The notes under the pieces are model-generated. The model saw nothing but the letters and a program-made list of their open reading frames with translations. It searched no databases and was not told where the DNA came from. Source: Streptomyces cyaneochromogenes (GTDB taxonomy: Bacteria; Actinomycetota; Actinomycetes; Streptomycetales; Streptomycetaceae). Taken from it: a DNA stretch of 64,000 nucleotides. The translations under genes were made by a program, and so were the position numbers. The first letter of the stretch is position 1, and each line of letters begins with the position of its first letter. The stretch covers positions 9,858,001-9,922,000 of the forward strand of contig NZ_CP034539.1 of the NCBI RefSeq assembly GCF_003963535.1. The letters are read 5' to 3'. Positions 15,695 to 24,345 of the stretch are shown one piece after another.

Positions 15695-16141
15695 ATGCCT
15701 ACCCCACCTCCGCGTAAGCCCCAGGACCTGATGCAGCTGTTGACGCGCGCCGAACGCCTCGCCGCGCGCCGGCTGCAGAGCGTCCTCGACGAGGACGGCT
15801 GCTCGCTCGACGCCTGGCGGGTGCTCTCCCTGCTCTCCGACGGCGCGGGCCACAACATGTCAGCGGTCGCCGAAGCGGCCTTCCTGCCCCCGGCGACCCT
15901 GACCAAGCTGGTCGACCACCTCGTCGACCAGAACCTCGTGTACCGCCGGGTCGACCCCCTCGACCGCCGTCGCATACTCGCCCACCTCACCCCGCGCGGC
16001 GAGACCTACTGGCGGCGGATCAGCCGCGAGGTGCGGGCGGGCCTGCCCGTGCTCGGCGAGAGCGACGACGACCTGCTGCGTGGTCTGCTGGAGCGACTGG
16101 TGGGCACGCTGGAGCAGACGGCGGCCGAGACCGCCGGCTGA
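15695..16141 (+). CDS. MarR family transcriptional regulator
   Basis: The 148-residue winged-HTH protein has CSLDAWRVLSLLSDGAGHNM (helix 2), SAVAEAAFLPPATLTKLVDHLVDQNLVYR (recognition helix) and RVDPLDRRRILAHLTPRGE (wing), the standard MarR order. The start at ATG 15695 (MPTPPPRKPQ) was preferred to an upstream in-frame GTG because GGAGCAGG lies just before it. It is divergent from the AmiC-like binding protein; the shared region holds 22-bp-spaced direct repeats. There are no conserved cysteines for oxidative sensing, so a small ligand is more likely. Target genes are inferred only from layout. Confidence 0.9.
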   Translation: MPTPPPRKPQDLMQLLTRAERLAARRLQSVLDEDGCSLDAWRVLSLLSDGAGHNMSAVAEAAFLPPATLTKLVDHLVDQNLVYRRVDPLDRRRILAHLTPRGETYWRRISREVRAGLPVLGESDDDLLRGLLERLVGTLEQTAAETAG

Positions 16142-16281
16142 CCATGGCCGTACTGCCGACCTGGTGGCGAAACCAAGCCGATCTTCAAAGTAATCGCAGG
16201 TCAGCGGTCTGGTGAAGGGCAATCAGGTGGCGCAATCATTCAGCAACACCACCGGCCGGAAACCGTCGGTATGGTCGCCGC

Positions 16282-17052
16282 ATGCCACCTGAACGAACCC
16301 GCGAGCACACCGCGCCGCTCGCCGCCGCCCGCCGCCGGCGGCTGCGTGCGGACCGGGCGCGCCAGCTCGCGGACCTGCTGCGGCACCTGGTTCTGACCGG
16401 GGGATTTCCCGGGGGCGCGCTGCCTCACGAGGACGTCCTCGCCGCCGACTACCAGGTGTCACGGAACACCGTGCGGCACGCCCTGGACCTGCTGCGCGCC
16501 GAGCAGCTCGTCGAGCGGATGCCCGGCGTCGGCACCGTCGTCGTCGCGGAGAAGTACTCGCACGGCCTCGACCGGCTGATGGGACTCGCGGAAACCCTGC
16601 GGGAACACGGCCGGGTCACCAACGAGGTACGCGCCATGGGGCCCGTCGCCGCGCCCGCACCCGTGGCCGAGCGCCTGCGCCTGCCCACCGGCACCGACGT
16701 GCTCTACATCGAGCGCCTGCGCAAGCTGAACGGGCTGCCGCTCTCCCTCGATCTCACCTACCTTCCCCTGGACATCGGCAGCGAGCTGATCGGCGCCGAC
16801 CTGGAGAACACCGACGTCTTCCGGCTGCTGGAGCAGATCACCGGGCAGCCGCTCGGCCACGCGGAGATCACCCTGGAGGCCGTCAACGCCGACGCGCACT
16901 CCGCCACCGTGCTCCAGGCGCCGCGCGGCACCGCCGTGCTGATGCTGGAGCGCCTCACCCACCTGTGCGACGGCAGGCCCGTGGACCTGGAGTTCATCCG
17001 GTTCCGCGGGGACCGGATCACCATGAGCGGGCTGCTGCGCCGCTCGGTCTGA
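16282..17052 (+). CDS. GntR family regulator, HutC/UTRA subfamily
   Basis: The 256-residue protein has an N-terminal GntR winged HTH (about residues 25-92: QLADLLRHLVLTGGFPGGAL, YQVSRNTVRHALDLLRAEQLVERMPGVGTVV). A UTRA ligand-binding domain follows (about 110-250: PTGTDVLYIERLRKLNGLPL, VFRLLEQITGQPLGHAEITLEA, LMLERLTHLCDGRPVDLEF). TATGGT at 16270-16275 lies 7 nt before the ATG, suggesting a leaderless transcript. It is the first gene before the ferredoxin-ABC-flavoprotein genes, 44 bp upstream, and is probably their regulator; the ligand would be the transported compound or its product. Confidence 0.88.
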   Translation: MPPERTREHTAPLAAARRRRLRADRARQLADLLRHLVLTGGFPGGALPHEDVLAADYQVSRNTVRHALDLLRAEQLVERMPGVGTVVVAEKYSHGLDRLMGLAETLREHGRVTNEVRAMGPVAAPAPVAERLRLPTGTDVLYIERLRKLNGLPLSLDLTYLPLDIGSELIGADLENTDVFRLLEQITGQPLGHAEITLEAVNADAHSATVLQAPRGTAVLMLERLTHLCDGRPVDLEFIRFRGDRITMSGLLRRSV

Positions 17053-17096
17053 ATCACCGCACTCTCACCCCTCGCAGTACCTCACTGGAGACAGCC

Positions 17097-17324
17097 ATGC
17101 CCTTGGTGCCCCAGCGGGCCGACGTGCCCGTGACCGTCGACGAGTCGAAGTGCATCGACGGCTGCACGCTCTGTGTCGACATGTGTCCGCTGGACTCCCT
17201 GGCGATCAACCCCGACAGCGGCAAGGCGTACATGCACGTCGACGAGTGCTGGTACTGCGGCCCCTGTGCCGCCCGCTGCCCCACCGGTGCCGTCACGGTC
17301 AACATGCCCTATCTGCTGCGGTGA
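17097..17324 (+). CDS. Dicluster 4Fe-4S ferredoxin, AprB-like
   Basis: The 75-residue protein has two 4Fe-4S motifs: C-IDG-C-TL-C-VDM-CP at about residues 20-31 (an extra residue in the first spacing) and the regular C-WY-C-GP-C-AAR-CP near residues 53-63. The order and the terminal strand TGAVTVNMPYLLR resemble the beta subunit of adenylylsulfate reductase (AprB), although true AprB is about twice as long. It would pass electrons to or from the flavoprotein at the end of the same operon. The ATG 17097 follows CTGGAG. There are 44 bp from the GntR stop and 14 bp to the next gene. Confidence 0.85.
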   Translation: MPLVPQRADVPVTVDESKCIDGCTLCVDMCPLDSLAINPDSGKAYMHVDECWYCGPCAARCPTGAVTVNMPYLLR

Positions 17325-17338
17325 AAGGCCTGCTTCCG

Positions 17339-18694
17339 ATGAAACGCACGACTCCTGCCGCCCTGCTCGCGACCGCCCTTGTCAGTACCCTCGCCACCGG
17401 CTGCGGCGGCGACGCCTCGGCCGGCGACGACACCCACGTCACCGTCACCGTCGGCTACCAGTCCAAGACCATCAACACCGTCACCGCCGGCACCCTGCTG
17501 CGCTCCCTCGGCTACTTCGAGCGTGAGCTCGCCGCCCAGGGCAAACGGGACGGCATTTCCTACAAGGTCGAGTGGCAGGACTACGCCACGGGCGCGCCCA
17601 TCACCGCGCAGATGACCGCGGGGAAGATCGACATCGGGTCGATGGGCGACTTCCCGCTGCTCATCAACGCCGCCCGCGGCAAGCAGCTCAAGCGTCCGAC
17701 GCACCTCGTGTCGGTCACCGGCTACAACCTGAAGGGCGCCCTCAACACCGTGGTGACGGCGCCGGACTCGAAGCTCGGCTCGCTCAAGGACCTGCGGGGC
17801 AAGAAGGTGTCCACCAGCGTCGGCTCGGCGGCGGACGGCACCCTCGTACGGGCGCTCCAGCGGGCCGGGATCGACGCCGAGAAGGACATCAGCAAGCTCA
17901 ACCAGCAGCCGGCGGTGGGGGCCTCCGCGCTCCAGGCGGGCAGTGCCGACGCGCTGTCGCAGTTCGTGGCCTGGCCCGGGCTGCTGGTCTTCCAGGGCAA
18001 GGCGAAGGCGCTGTACGACGGTGCGGAGCTCGATCTGCCCACCTTCCACGGAGTCACCGTCCGCGAGGACTTCGCCGAGCAGCGGCCGAAGGTGCTCGAC
18101 GCCTTCCTCACCGCGCAGATCGAGGCGACGAAGTACCTGAACGACCACCCGGTGCAGGCCGCCGAGAAGGTCGCCGAGGCCACCGGCCTGCCCCCGGAGG
18201 TGGTCTACCTCTACAACGGCAGCGGCGGCATCGCCACCTTCGACCCGGCCGTCAAGCCGCAGCTCGTCTCCGCGCTGAAGAAGGACGTGTCGGTGCTGAA
18301 GTCGGCGAAGCTCGTGGGCGACGTGGACGTCGACTCGTTCGTCGACGACGGCCCGATCAAGCGCGTGTACGGCAAGGAGTACGCCGAGCGGCTCGCCGCG
18401 ACTGCGGACGCCTCGCGCGGCGAGGTCTGGCTCAAGGGCGAGGACAGCACCCGCCCGTTCGACTCGCCCGCCGCCCTGCTGAAGTTCGTCGCCGGGCACA
18501 AGGGCGAGGTGCGCGCCGCCTACGTACCGGACGCCACCAACGGCACCCGCTGGTACGCCGACAGGGCAGTCTGGGTCCAGGACGGCAAGGAGCTGAAGCC
18601 CTTCGTCACCGCCTCCGCCGCCGGCGCGTACACCCAGGCGCACCCCGCCGCCCGCACCGTCTCCTACGCCACCGCTCTGGAGCAGGCGTCATGA
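17339..18694 (+). CDS. ABC transporter substrate-binding lipoprotein (SsuA/TauA/NMT1-like)
   Basis: The 451-residue protein has a lipoprotein signal peptide with lipobox LATGC (Cys22). A type II binding fold of the sulfonate/taurine/nitrate group follows: VTVGYQSKTINTVTAGTLLR, ITAQMTAGKIDIGSMGDFPLL, LRGKKVSTSVGSAADGTL and GVTVREDFAEQRPKVLDAFL. At 451 residues it is longer than SsuA or TauA (about 320), with an extra C-terminal region (residues about 340-451, including ESTRPF-like EDSTRPFDSPAALLKF). The substrate is unknown. The stop overlaps the permease start by 4 bp. Confidence 0.85.
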   Translation: MKRTTPAALLATALVSTLATGCGGDASAGDDTHVTVTVGYQSKTINTVTAGTLLRSLGYFERELAAQGKRDGISYKVEWQDYATGAPITAQMTAGKIDIGSMGDFPLLINAARGKQLKRPTHLVSVTGYNLKGALNTVVTAPDSKLGSLKDLRGKKVSTSVGSAADGTLVRALQRAGIDAEKDISKLNQQPAVGASALQAGSADALSQFVAWPGLLVFQGKAKALYDGAELDLPTFHGVTVREDFAEQRPKVLDAFLTAQIEATKYLNDHPVQAAEKVAEATGLPPEVVYLYNGSGGIATFDPAVKPQLVSALKKDVSVLKSAKLVGDVDVDSFVDDGPIKRVYGKEYAERLAATADASRGEVWLKGEDSTRPFDSPAALLKFVAGHKGEVRAAYVPDATNGTRWYADRAVWVQDGKELKPFVTASAAGAYTQAHPAARTVSYATALEQAS

Positions 18695-19533
18695 CCGCGG
18701 TGACGGCCCCGCCGACGAAGGCATCGGCGGGGCCGGCCCCCGCTCGGCGCACGGCTCGTCTGCGCCCCGTCGTCCGTGTGCTGTCGCTGCTCGCGGCGCT
18801 CGGGCTGTGGCAGCTGCTCACCACGCTCGACGTCCAACTGTGGCTGCGCTTCGACCAGTTCCCGTCCGTCACCGACGTGGCCGGGGAGTTCGGCGAGCGG
18901 CTCGGTGACGGCGCCTACTGGCAGGACGTGACCGACAGCCTGCGCCGGATCACCACCGGCTTCCTGCTCGCGGCGGTGCTCGGCGTCGCCTCGGGCGTGG
19001 CCGTCGGCCGCTCCCGCTGGGCCGCGGACCTCGTCGGGCCGGTGCTGGAGGTGCTGCGGCCCGTCCCGGCCATCGCGTTGGTACCCGTGGCGATCCTGCT
19101 CTTCCCCAGCAACGAGCAGGGCATCGTCTTCATCACCTTCACCGCCGCGTTCTTCCCGGTGCTGGTCGCCACCCGGCACGCGGTGCGCGCGCTCGCCCCG
19201 GTGTGGGAGGAGGCGGTGCTCACCATGGGCGGCGGACGGTGGCGGGTGCTGGCCTCCGTGGTGCTGCCCGGGGCGCTGCCGGGGATCTTCGGCGGTCTGT
19301 CGGTCGGGATCGGCGTCTCGTGGATCTGTGTGATCTCCGCGGAGATGATCTCCGGCGAATACGGGGTCGGCTACCGCACCTGGCAGGACTACACCGTCAT
19401 CGACTACCCGGGTGTGTTCACCGGCATCGTCACCATCGGCCTGCTCGGCTGGCTGACCTCCACCGTGGTGGAGCTCCTGGGACGCCGGCTGACGCACTGG
19501 CTGCCGCGGCGCGAGGGGAAGGCCACATCATGA
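18691..19533 (+). CDS. ABC transporter permease (SsuC/TauC-like)
   Basis: The 280-residue BPD-type permease has about six membrane spans after a 25-residue cytosolic tail. The coupling motif is EEAVLTMGGGRWRVLASVVLPGALPGI, the EAA loop of the SsuC/TauC/NrtB group. DSLRRITTGFLLAAVLGVASG and VLRPVPAIALVPVAILLF are typical of the same family. It forms a homodimeric channel for the compound bound by the upstream lipoprotein. The ATG overlaps the upstream stop (ATGA) and its own stop overlaps the ATPase start (ATGA), so three proteins are translationally coupled. Confidence 0.92.
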   Translation: MTAVTAPPTKASAGPAPARRTARLRPVVRVLSLLAALGLWQLLTTLDVQLWLRFDQFPSVTDVAGEFGERLGDGAYWQDVTDSLRRITTGFLLAAVLGVASGVAVGRSRWAADLVGPVLEVLRPVPAIALVPVAILLFPSNEQGIVFITFTAAFFPVLVATRHAVRALAPVWEEAVLTMGGGRWRVLASVVLPGALPGIFGGLSVGIGVSWICVISAEMISGEYGVGYRTWQDYTVIDYPGVFTGIVTIGLLGWLTSTVVELLGRRLTHWLPRREGKATS

Positions 19534-20324
19534 GCACGGACACCGACACGACCGTCACCGCACAGCGCACCGAGCAGTCCGCCCCCGGGGCACGGCTCAC
19601 CGTCACCGGCGCCGAGTTCGGCCGACCGGGTGCCGTGGTGCTGCGCGGGCTGGACCTCGAAGCCGCCTCCGGCGAGATCCTCACCGTCGTCGGCCCGTCC
19701 GGGTGCGGCAAGTCCACCCTGCTGCGGACCCTGGCCGGGCTGCTGCCCGCGCTCGCCGGACAGGTCGCCCAGGACGGGCGGCCCGTCACCGGGCCCGGCG
19801 CGGACCGGGCGCTGATCTTCCAGGAGGACGCGCTGCTGCCGTGGCGTACCGCCCGGGCCAACGTCGAACTCCCGCTGGCGATCAGGGGACTGGGCCGACC
19901 CGAGCGCCGGGCCAGGGCGGAGCAGTGGCTGGAGCGGGTCGGGCTGGCGGGACTGGAGCGGCAGTTGCCGCACCGGCTCTCCGGCGGGCAGCGGCAGCGT
20001 GTGCAGCTCGCCCGCGCCCTCGCCGGTCAGCCGCGGGCCGTCCTGATGGACGAGCCGTTCGGCGCCCTGGACGCCCAGACCCGGGCCGGTATGCAGCAGT
20101 TGCTGGTGGAGGCGCTGGCGGGGAGCGGCGCCACCGTCGTCTTCGTCACCCACGACGTGGACGAGGCGCTGTTCCTCGGCGACCGTGTCGCACTGCTCGG
20201 CGCGGGCGGCCTCGCAGGGGTCCGGACGGTGCCGAGCCCGCGCGACCGCGGCGCGCGAGACGACCCCGCGACCGTGGCACTGCGTCACGACATCCTGGAG
20301 TCCCTCAGCCCTCGCACGTCCTGA
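19530..20324 (+). CDS. ABC transporter ATP-binding protein (SsuB/TauB-like)
   Basis: The 264-residue ATPase has Walker A VVGPSGCGKSTLLRT, Q-loop FQEDALLPWRTARANVELPL, signature LSGGQRQRVQLARAL, Walker B AVLMDEPFGALDAQTR and the H-loop VTHDVDEALFLGD. The SGCGKS loop and LLPW after the Q-loop are standard for SsuB/TauB/NrtD. It drives uptake with the upstream permease. The last codons (SPRTS) lie in the first unit of a 52-bp degenerate repeat that fills the next 280 bp. The C-terminal 40 residues are Arg/Asp-rich and not conserved. Confidence 0.92.
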   Translation: MSTDTDTTVTAQRTEQSAPGARLTVTGAEFGRPGAVVLRGLDLEAASGEILTVVGPSGCGKSTLLRTLAGLLPALAGQVAQDGRPVTGPGADRALIFQEDALLPWRTARANVELPLAIRGLGRPERRARAEQWLERVGLAGLERQLPHRLSGGQRQRVQLARALAGQPRAVLMDEPFGALDAQTRAGMQQLLVEALAGSGATVVFVTHDVDEALFLGDRVALLGAGGLAGVRTVPSPRDRGARDDPATVALRHDILESLSPRTS

Positions 20325-20600
20325 GCGTTCCCGGAGCTGCGCACATTCCGTGCGCTTCGGCTCCCGCACGCCTTGAGCGTCCCGGCCCTGCGCGCTTCCG
20401 CGTGTTGTCGGCCCCCAGCACGTCCTGAACGCCCCCGGTCCTCCGAGCGTCCCGCGGTTCTCCGAGCGTCGCGAGCGTCCCCGGCCCTGCGCACGCTCCG
20501 CGTGTGCTCGGCCCCGGACGTCCCGAGCATCGTAGGCCCTCGCCCGTCCAGGGCCCCGCACGCACGGTGCGTCCGTCGGCCCCGCACGTCCCGAAAGGCA
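20314..20600 (+). repeat. Degenerate 52-bp tandem repeat between ABC ATPase and flavoprotein genes
   Basis: A unit beginning GCACGTCCTGAGCG recurs at 20314, 20366 and 20418 with exact 52-bp spacing. Decayed copies begin near 20471, 20517, 20558 and 20584 (GCACGTCCCGAAAGG). Shared words are CTGAGCGTCCC, GGCCCTGCGCAC and CCGCGTG...TCGGCCCC. No open frame uses it on the plus strand. It is the only large gap in an operon whose other genes overlap. Confidence 0.75.
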
Positions 20601-20604
20601 CCCC

Positions 20605-23361
20605 ATGACCACCCCGACCCTGACGGAGATTCCCGACCTCGACTCGGCCGAGGAGCTGAGCTGCGACGTCCTGGTCATCGGCGGCGGCACCGCCGGCACG
20701 ATGGCCGCGCTGACCGCGGCCGGGCACGGGGCCTCCGTGCTGCTGCTGGAGAAGGCCCACGTGCGGCACTCCGGGGCGCTGGCCATGGGCATGGACGGCG
20801 TCAACAACGCCGTCATCCCCGGCCGCGCCGAACCCGACGACTACGTCGCCGAGATCACCCGCGCCAACGACGGCATCGTCGACCAGTCGACGGTCCGTCA
20901 GACGGCCACCCGGGGCTTCGAGATGGTGCGGCGCCTGGAGTCGTACGGGGTGAAGTTCGAGAAGGACGAGCACGGCGAGTACGCGGTCCGGCAGGTGCAC
21001 CGCTCGGGTTCGTACGTGCTGCCGATGCCCGAGGGCAAGGACGTCAAGAAGGTCCTCTACCGGCAGCTGCGCAGGCGGGAGAACCGCGAGCGGATCCGCA
21101 TCGAGAACCGGCTGATGCCGGTGCGGGTCCTGACCGCCGGTGGCAGGGCGGTCGGCGCGGCCGCCTTCAACACCCGCACCGGTGCTTTCGTGGCCGTGCG
21201 GGCGGGCGCCGTGATCCTCGCGACCGGTGCCTGCGGCCGGCTCGGGCTGCCCGCGAGCGGCTATCTGTACGGCACGTACGAGAACCCGACCAACGCGGGC
21301 GACGGCTATGCGATGGCGTACCACGCGGGCGCCGAGCTCACGGGCATCGAGTGCTTCCAGATCAACCCGCTCATCAAGGACTACAACGGCCCGGCCTGCG
21401 CCTATGTCGCCAACCCGTTCGGCGGCTACCAGGTCAACCGGCACGGGCAGCGGTTCGTCGACTCCGACTACTGGTCCGGGCAGATGATGGCGGAGTTCGC
21501 AGCCGAGGTCGCCTCCGACCGCGGGCCGGTCTACCTCAAGCTCAGCCATCTGCCGGAGGAGTCCATCTCGGCGCTGGAGTCGATCCTGCACTCCACCGAG
21601 CGCCCCACCCGCGGCACCTTCCACTCCGGACGCGGTCACGACTACCGCACCCACGACGTGGAGATGCACATCTCCGAGATCGGCCTGTGCGGCGGCCACT
21701 CCGCTTCGGGAGTGCGGGTCGACGAGCACGCCCGTACCACCGTGCCCGGCCTGTACGCGGCCGGCGACCTGGCCTGCGTGCCCCACAACTACATGATCGG
21801 GGCGTTCGTCTTCGGCGATCTGGCGGGTGAGGACGCCGCCCGGTACACGGCGTACCAGGGCGAGTTGCCGCAGGACCAGCTCGCCGAGGCCCACGAGCTG
21901 ATCTATCGGCCGCTGCGCAACCCCGACGGCCCGGCCCAGCCCCAGGTCGAGTACAAGCTGCGCCGGTTCGTCAACGACTACGTCGCCCCGCCCAAGAGCG
22001 GCGCCCGGCTCTCCCTGGCGCTGGAGCACTTCGAGCGGATGCGGGACGAGATCGCCGAGATGGGGGCGCGGACGCCGCACGAGCTGATGCGCTGCGCCGA
22101 GGTCTCCTTCATCCGCGACTGCGCGGAGATGGCGGCCCGGTCCTCCCTCGCCCGCACCGAGTCCCGCTGGGGCCTGTACCACGAGCGCCTCGACCACCCC
22201 CAGCGGGACGACACGGCCTGGCTGCACCACCTCGACCTGCGCAAGAGCCCGACCGGAGCGATGGAGTTCACCGCGCGTCCCGTCGAGCCCTACCTCGTCC
22301 CCGTCGACGAGTTCACCCCCACCGGCGGCCCCGCCCGCCACCTGGGCGAGGTACAGCCGCTGGAGACGGCCACGGCGGGGCACCGCGAGGCACCGCCCGC
22401 AGCGCTCACCCCGGAGACGGGCGGCGCGGCCGACCCCACAGGACCGACGCACGGAACCTCGGAATCCACCCGGGAACGGCTCCTCGAAGTCGTCGCGCTC
22501 ACGGAGGAGGAACCCGATCTCCCGGCCCTGGCGCCCTACTTGAAGGACGCGGACGCCGCCGTACGTCTCGCCGCCGTCAAGGCGCTGACCGAGACGGTCC
22601 CACCGGGTGCGGGCCCCGCACTGGCCGTCGCCCTGACCGACGGCAACGGCCGGGTGAGTGCCGCGGCCGCCGCCTCGCTGCGCGAGCTGGCCGAAGTCCT
22701 CACGGCGGAGCCCGAGTTGCGCGCCCCGCTGGTGGCCGCGCTGGCGGCGCCGGATCCGACGGCCCGTGCCGCGGCACTGGACGTGCTGCGCGCCCTGCGC
22801 CTCGGGGACGCCGAACTGTTCGCCGGGCTCCTTGCCGACGCGGACATCGAGGTGCGGTTGGCCGCCGTACGCGCCCTGGTCTCGGTGGACGCCGTCGAGG
22901 CCCTGTCCGAGGCGGCCGGTGACACTGCGCGCGAGGTCCGGGTCGCCGTGGCGCGCGGGTTCGCCGCCGTGGCCCCGCACATCGACCTGGACGCCGGAAC
23001 CCCGCCCGCCCTGCACCGCCTGACCGGCGACCCCGACGTGCTGGTACGCGCGGCGGCGCTGGAAGCCCTGGGCGTCCTCGGCGTCCCCGAAGGACTCCTG
23101 TCCACCGTGACGGCGGCGCTCACCGACCCGGCCTGGCAGGTCCGCGCGGGAGCCGCGACCGCGCTGGGCGGGGCGGCACCGGACCAGGGAGTATCCGCTC
23201 TCGGCGAGGTGCTGCGCGACACGAACGCCGATGTGCGCAAGGCCGCGGTACTCGCTCTGCTGCGCCACACCGCACGCGACGACGCCCGTACGGCACTCGC
23301 CACCGCGGTCGACGATCCCGACGCCGACGTCCGCGCGTACGCGACCCGGGCGGGCCGGTGA
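20605..23361 (+). CDS. AprA-like FAD oxidoreductase fused to C-terminal HEAT repeats
   Basis: The 918-residue protein has an N-terminal flavoprotein (about residues 18-565) and a HEAT/PBS-lyase-like repeat domain (about 620-918), joined by a Pro/Gly/Glu linker. VLVIGGGTAGTMAALTAAGHG (G26-G31) is the FAD Rossmann loop. LLEKAHVRHSGALAMGMDGVN and the capping segment STVRQTATRGFEMVRRLESYG resemble adenylylsulfate reductase alpha (AprA) more than FrdA/SdhA; GLYAAGDLACVPHNYMIGAF is the second FAD-contact segment. The repeats read AVRLAAVKAL, EVRLAAVRAL, EVRVAVARGF, LVRAAALEAL, QVRAGAATAL, DVRKAAVLAL. The upstream ferredoxin is its likely redox partner. The substrate is unproven. Confidence 0.85.
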   Translation: MTTPTLTEIPDLDSAEELSCDVLVIGGGTAGTMAALTAAGHGASVLLLEKAHVRHSGALAMGMDGVNNAVIPGRAEPDDYVAEITRANDGIVDQSTVRQTATRGFEMVRRLESYGVKFEKDEHGEYAVRQVHRSGSYVLPMPEGKDVKKVLYRQLRRRENRERIRIENRLMPVRVLTAGGRAVGAAAFNTRTGAFVAVRAGAVILATGACGRLGLPASGYLYGTYENPTNAGDGYAMAYHAGAELTGIECFQINPLIKDYNGPACAYVANPFGGYQVNRHGQRFVDSDYWSGQMMAEFAAEVASDRGPVYLKLSHLPEESISALESILHSTERPTRGTFHSGRGHDYRTHDVEMHISEIGLCGGHSASGVRVDEHARTTVPGLYAAGDLACVPHNYMIGAFVFGDLAGEDAARYTAYQGELPQDQLAEAHELIYRPLRNPDGPAQPQVEYKLRRFVNDYVAPPKSGARLSLALEHFERMRDEIAEMGARTPHELMRCAEVSFIRDCAEMAARSSLARTESRWGLYHERLDHPQRDDTAWLHHLDLRKSPTGAMEFTARPVEPYLVPVDEFTPTGGPARHLGEVQPLETATAGHREAPPAALTPETGGAADPTGPTHGTSESTRERLLEVVALTEEEPDLPALAPYLKDADAAVRLAAVKALTETVPPGAGPALAVALTDGNGRVSAAAAASLRELAEVLTAEPELRAPLVAALAAPDPTARAAALDVLRALRLGDAELFAGLLADADIEVRLAAVRALVSVDAVEALSEAAGDTAREVRVAVARGFAAVAPHIDLDAGTPPALHRLTGDPDVLVRAAALEALGVLGVPEGLLSTVTAALTDPAWQVRAGAATALGGAAPDQGVSALGEVLRDTNADVRKAAVLALLRHTARDDARTALATAVDDPDADVRAYATRAGR

Positions 23362-23419
23362 TCCGGCGGCTTCTCAACTCCGGGACTCGTCAGTGGGGTT
23401 GACGGACCCGCACACTCAA

Positions 23420-23455
23420 TTGGTACAGACCAAACTCTTGACTGGTACAGACCAA
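23420..23455 (+). promoter_or_regulatory. Two DasR-type (dre) repeats in the chitinase promoter
   Basis: TTGGTACAGACCAA (23420-23433) and CTGGTACAGACCAA (23442-23455) are 22 bp apart. Each is TGGT-N4-ACCA symmetric and close to the DasR responsive element ACTGGTCTAGACCAAT. Direct repeats of this kind are the classic control element of Streptomyces chitinase genes, mediating induction by N-acetylglucosamine oligomers and catabolite control. TTGACT (23438-23443) between them can serve as the -35 box. Confidence 0.85.
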
Positions 23456-23595
23456 AGCGGTTGAGTGTGTCTCCACACCCCCCACCACGGCCGCCCCCAC
23501 GCCGTGGCCGACCTTGTCGGCGCGTGCGCACAAGGCTCCGCTTCGCCCTGCCCTTGTCCGGGTGCGGCCGTGCTCCGCAAAGGAGTTGGTCCTCT

Positions 23596-24306
23596 GTGTC
23601 GAGGCGCCGTACAGCAGCAGTCCTGTCCTCGCTCGCCCTGGCCGGCGCCGCGCTGGTGATCCAGCCGGCCCCGAGCGCGTCCGCCGCCGGCTTCGTCGTC
23701 AGCGAGGCGCAGTTCAACCAGATGTTCCCGAACCGGAACTCCTTCTACACATACAGCGGCCTCACCTCCGCCCTCAGCGCCTACCCCGGCTTCGCCAACA
23801 CCGGCAGCGACACGGTCAAGAAACAGGAAGCAGCCGCCTTCCTCGCCAACGTCAACCACGAGACCGGCGGACTCGTCCACATCGTCGAACAGAACCAGGC
23901 CAACTACCCCCACTACTGCGACTGGAACCAGCCCTACGGCTGCCCCGCCGGCCAGGCCGCCTACTACGGACGCGGACCCATCCAGCTCAGCTGGAACTTC
24001 AACTACAAGGCCGCCGGCGACGCCCTCGGCATCGACCTGCTCAACAACCCCTGGCGCGTACAGAACGAAGCACCCGTCGCCTGGAAAACCGGCCTGTGGT
24101 ACTGGAACACCCAGACCGGCCCCGGCACCATGACCCCCCACAACGCCATGGTCAACCAGGCCGGCTTCGGCCAGACCATCCGCTCCATCAACGGCTCCCT
24201 CGAATGCGACGGCAAAAACCCCGCCCAGGTACAGAGCCGCGTGGACGCCTACAACCGGTTCACCTCGATCCTCGGAGTCTCCCCGGGCGGCAACCTCTAC
24301 TGCTGA
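23596..24306 (+). CDS. Secreted GH19 chitinase
   Basis: The 236-residue protein has a signal peptide (SRRRTAAVLSSLALAGAALV, cleavage near ASA-A about residue 31) directly followed by a GH19 catalytic domain, with no chitin-binding module. The GH19 signatures are FLANVNHETGGLVHI (catalytic acid Glu in HETGG), YYGRGPIQLSWNFNY and the C-terminal INGSLECDGKNPAQVQSRVD. It hydrolyses chitin outside the cell with inversion. GTG 23596 has AAAGGAG 10 nt upstream. Expression is probably DasR-controlled through the repeats at 23420-23455. It resembles a family without CBM, so it may act on short or soluble chitin and on fungal walls less strongly. Confidence 0.93.
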   Translation: MSRRRTAAVLSSLALAGAALVIQPAPSASAAGFVVSEAQFNQMFPNRNSFYTYSGLTSALSAYPGFANTGSDTVKKQEAAAFLANVNHETGGLVHIVEQNQANYPHYCDWNQPYGCPAGQAAYYGRGPIQLSWNFNYKAAGDALGIDLLNNPWRVQNEAPVAWKTGLWYWNTQTGPGTMTPHNAMVNQAGFGQTIRSINGSLECDGKNPAQVQSRVDAYNRFTSILGVSPGGNLYC

Positions 24307-24345
24307 TGCCCTCCCGGTGCCCTCGGCGTGTGCGACACTCCGCCG

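Noticed and set aside
20305..23268. A 987-codon open frame on the minus strand opposite the flavoprotein
   Set aside because: It is open only because of extreme GC bias. Its translation is Gly/Arg-rich without domains, while the plus strand encodes a clear flavoprotein.
23362..23595. Search for an extra small gene between the flavoprotein and the chitinase
   Set aside because: Only the dre repeats, the chitinase ribosome site and leader sequence are seen; no coding pattern.
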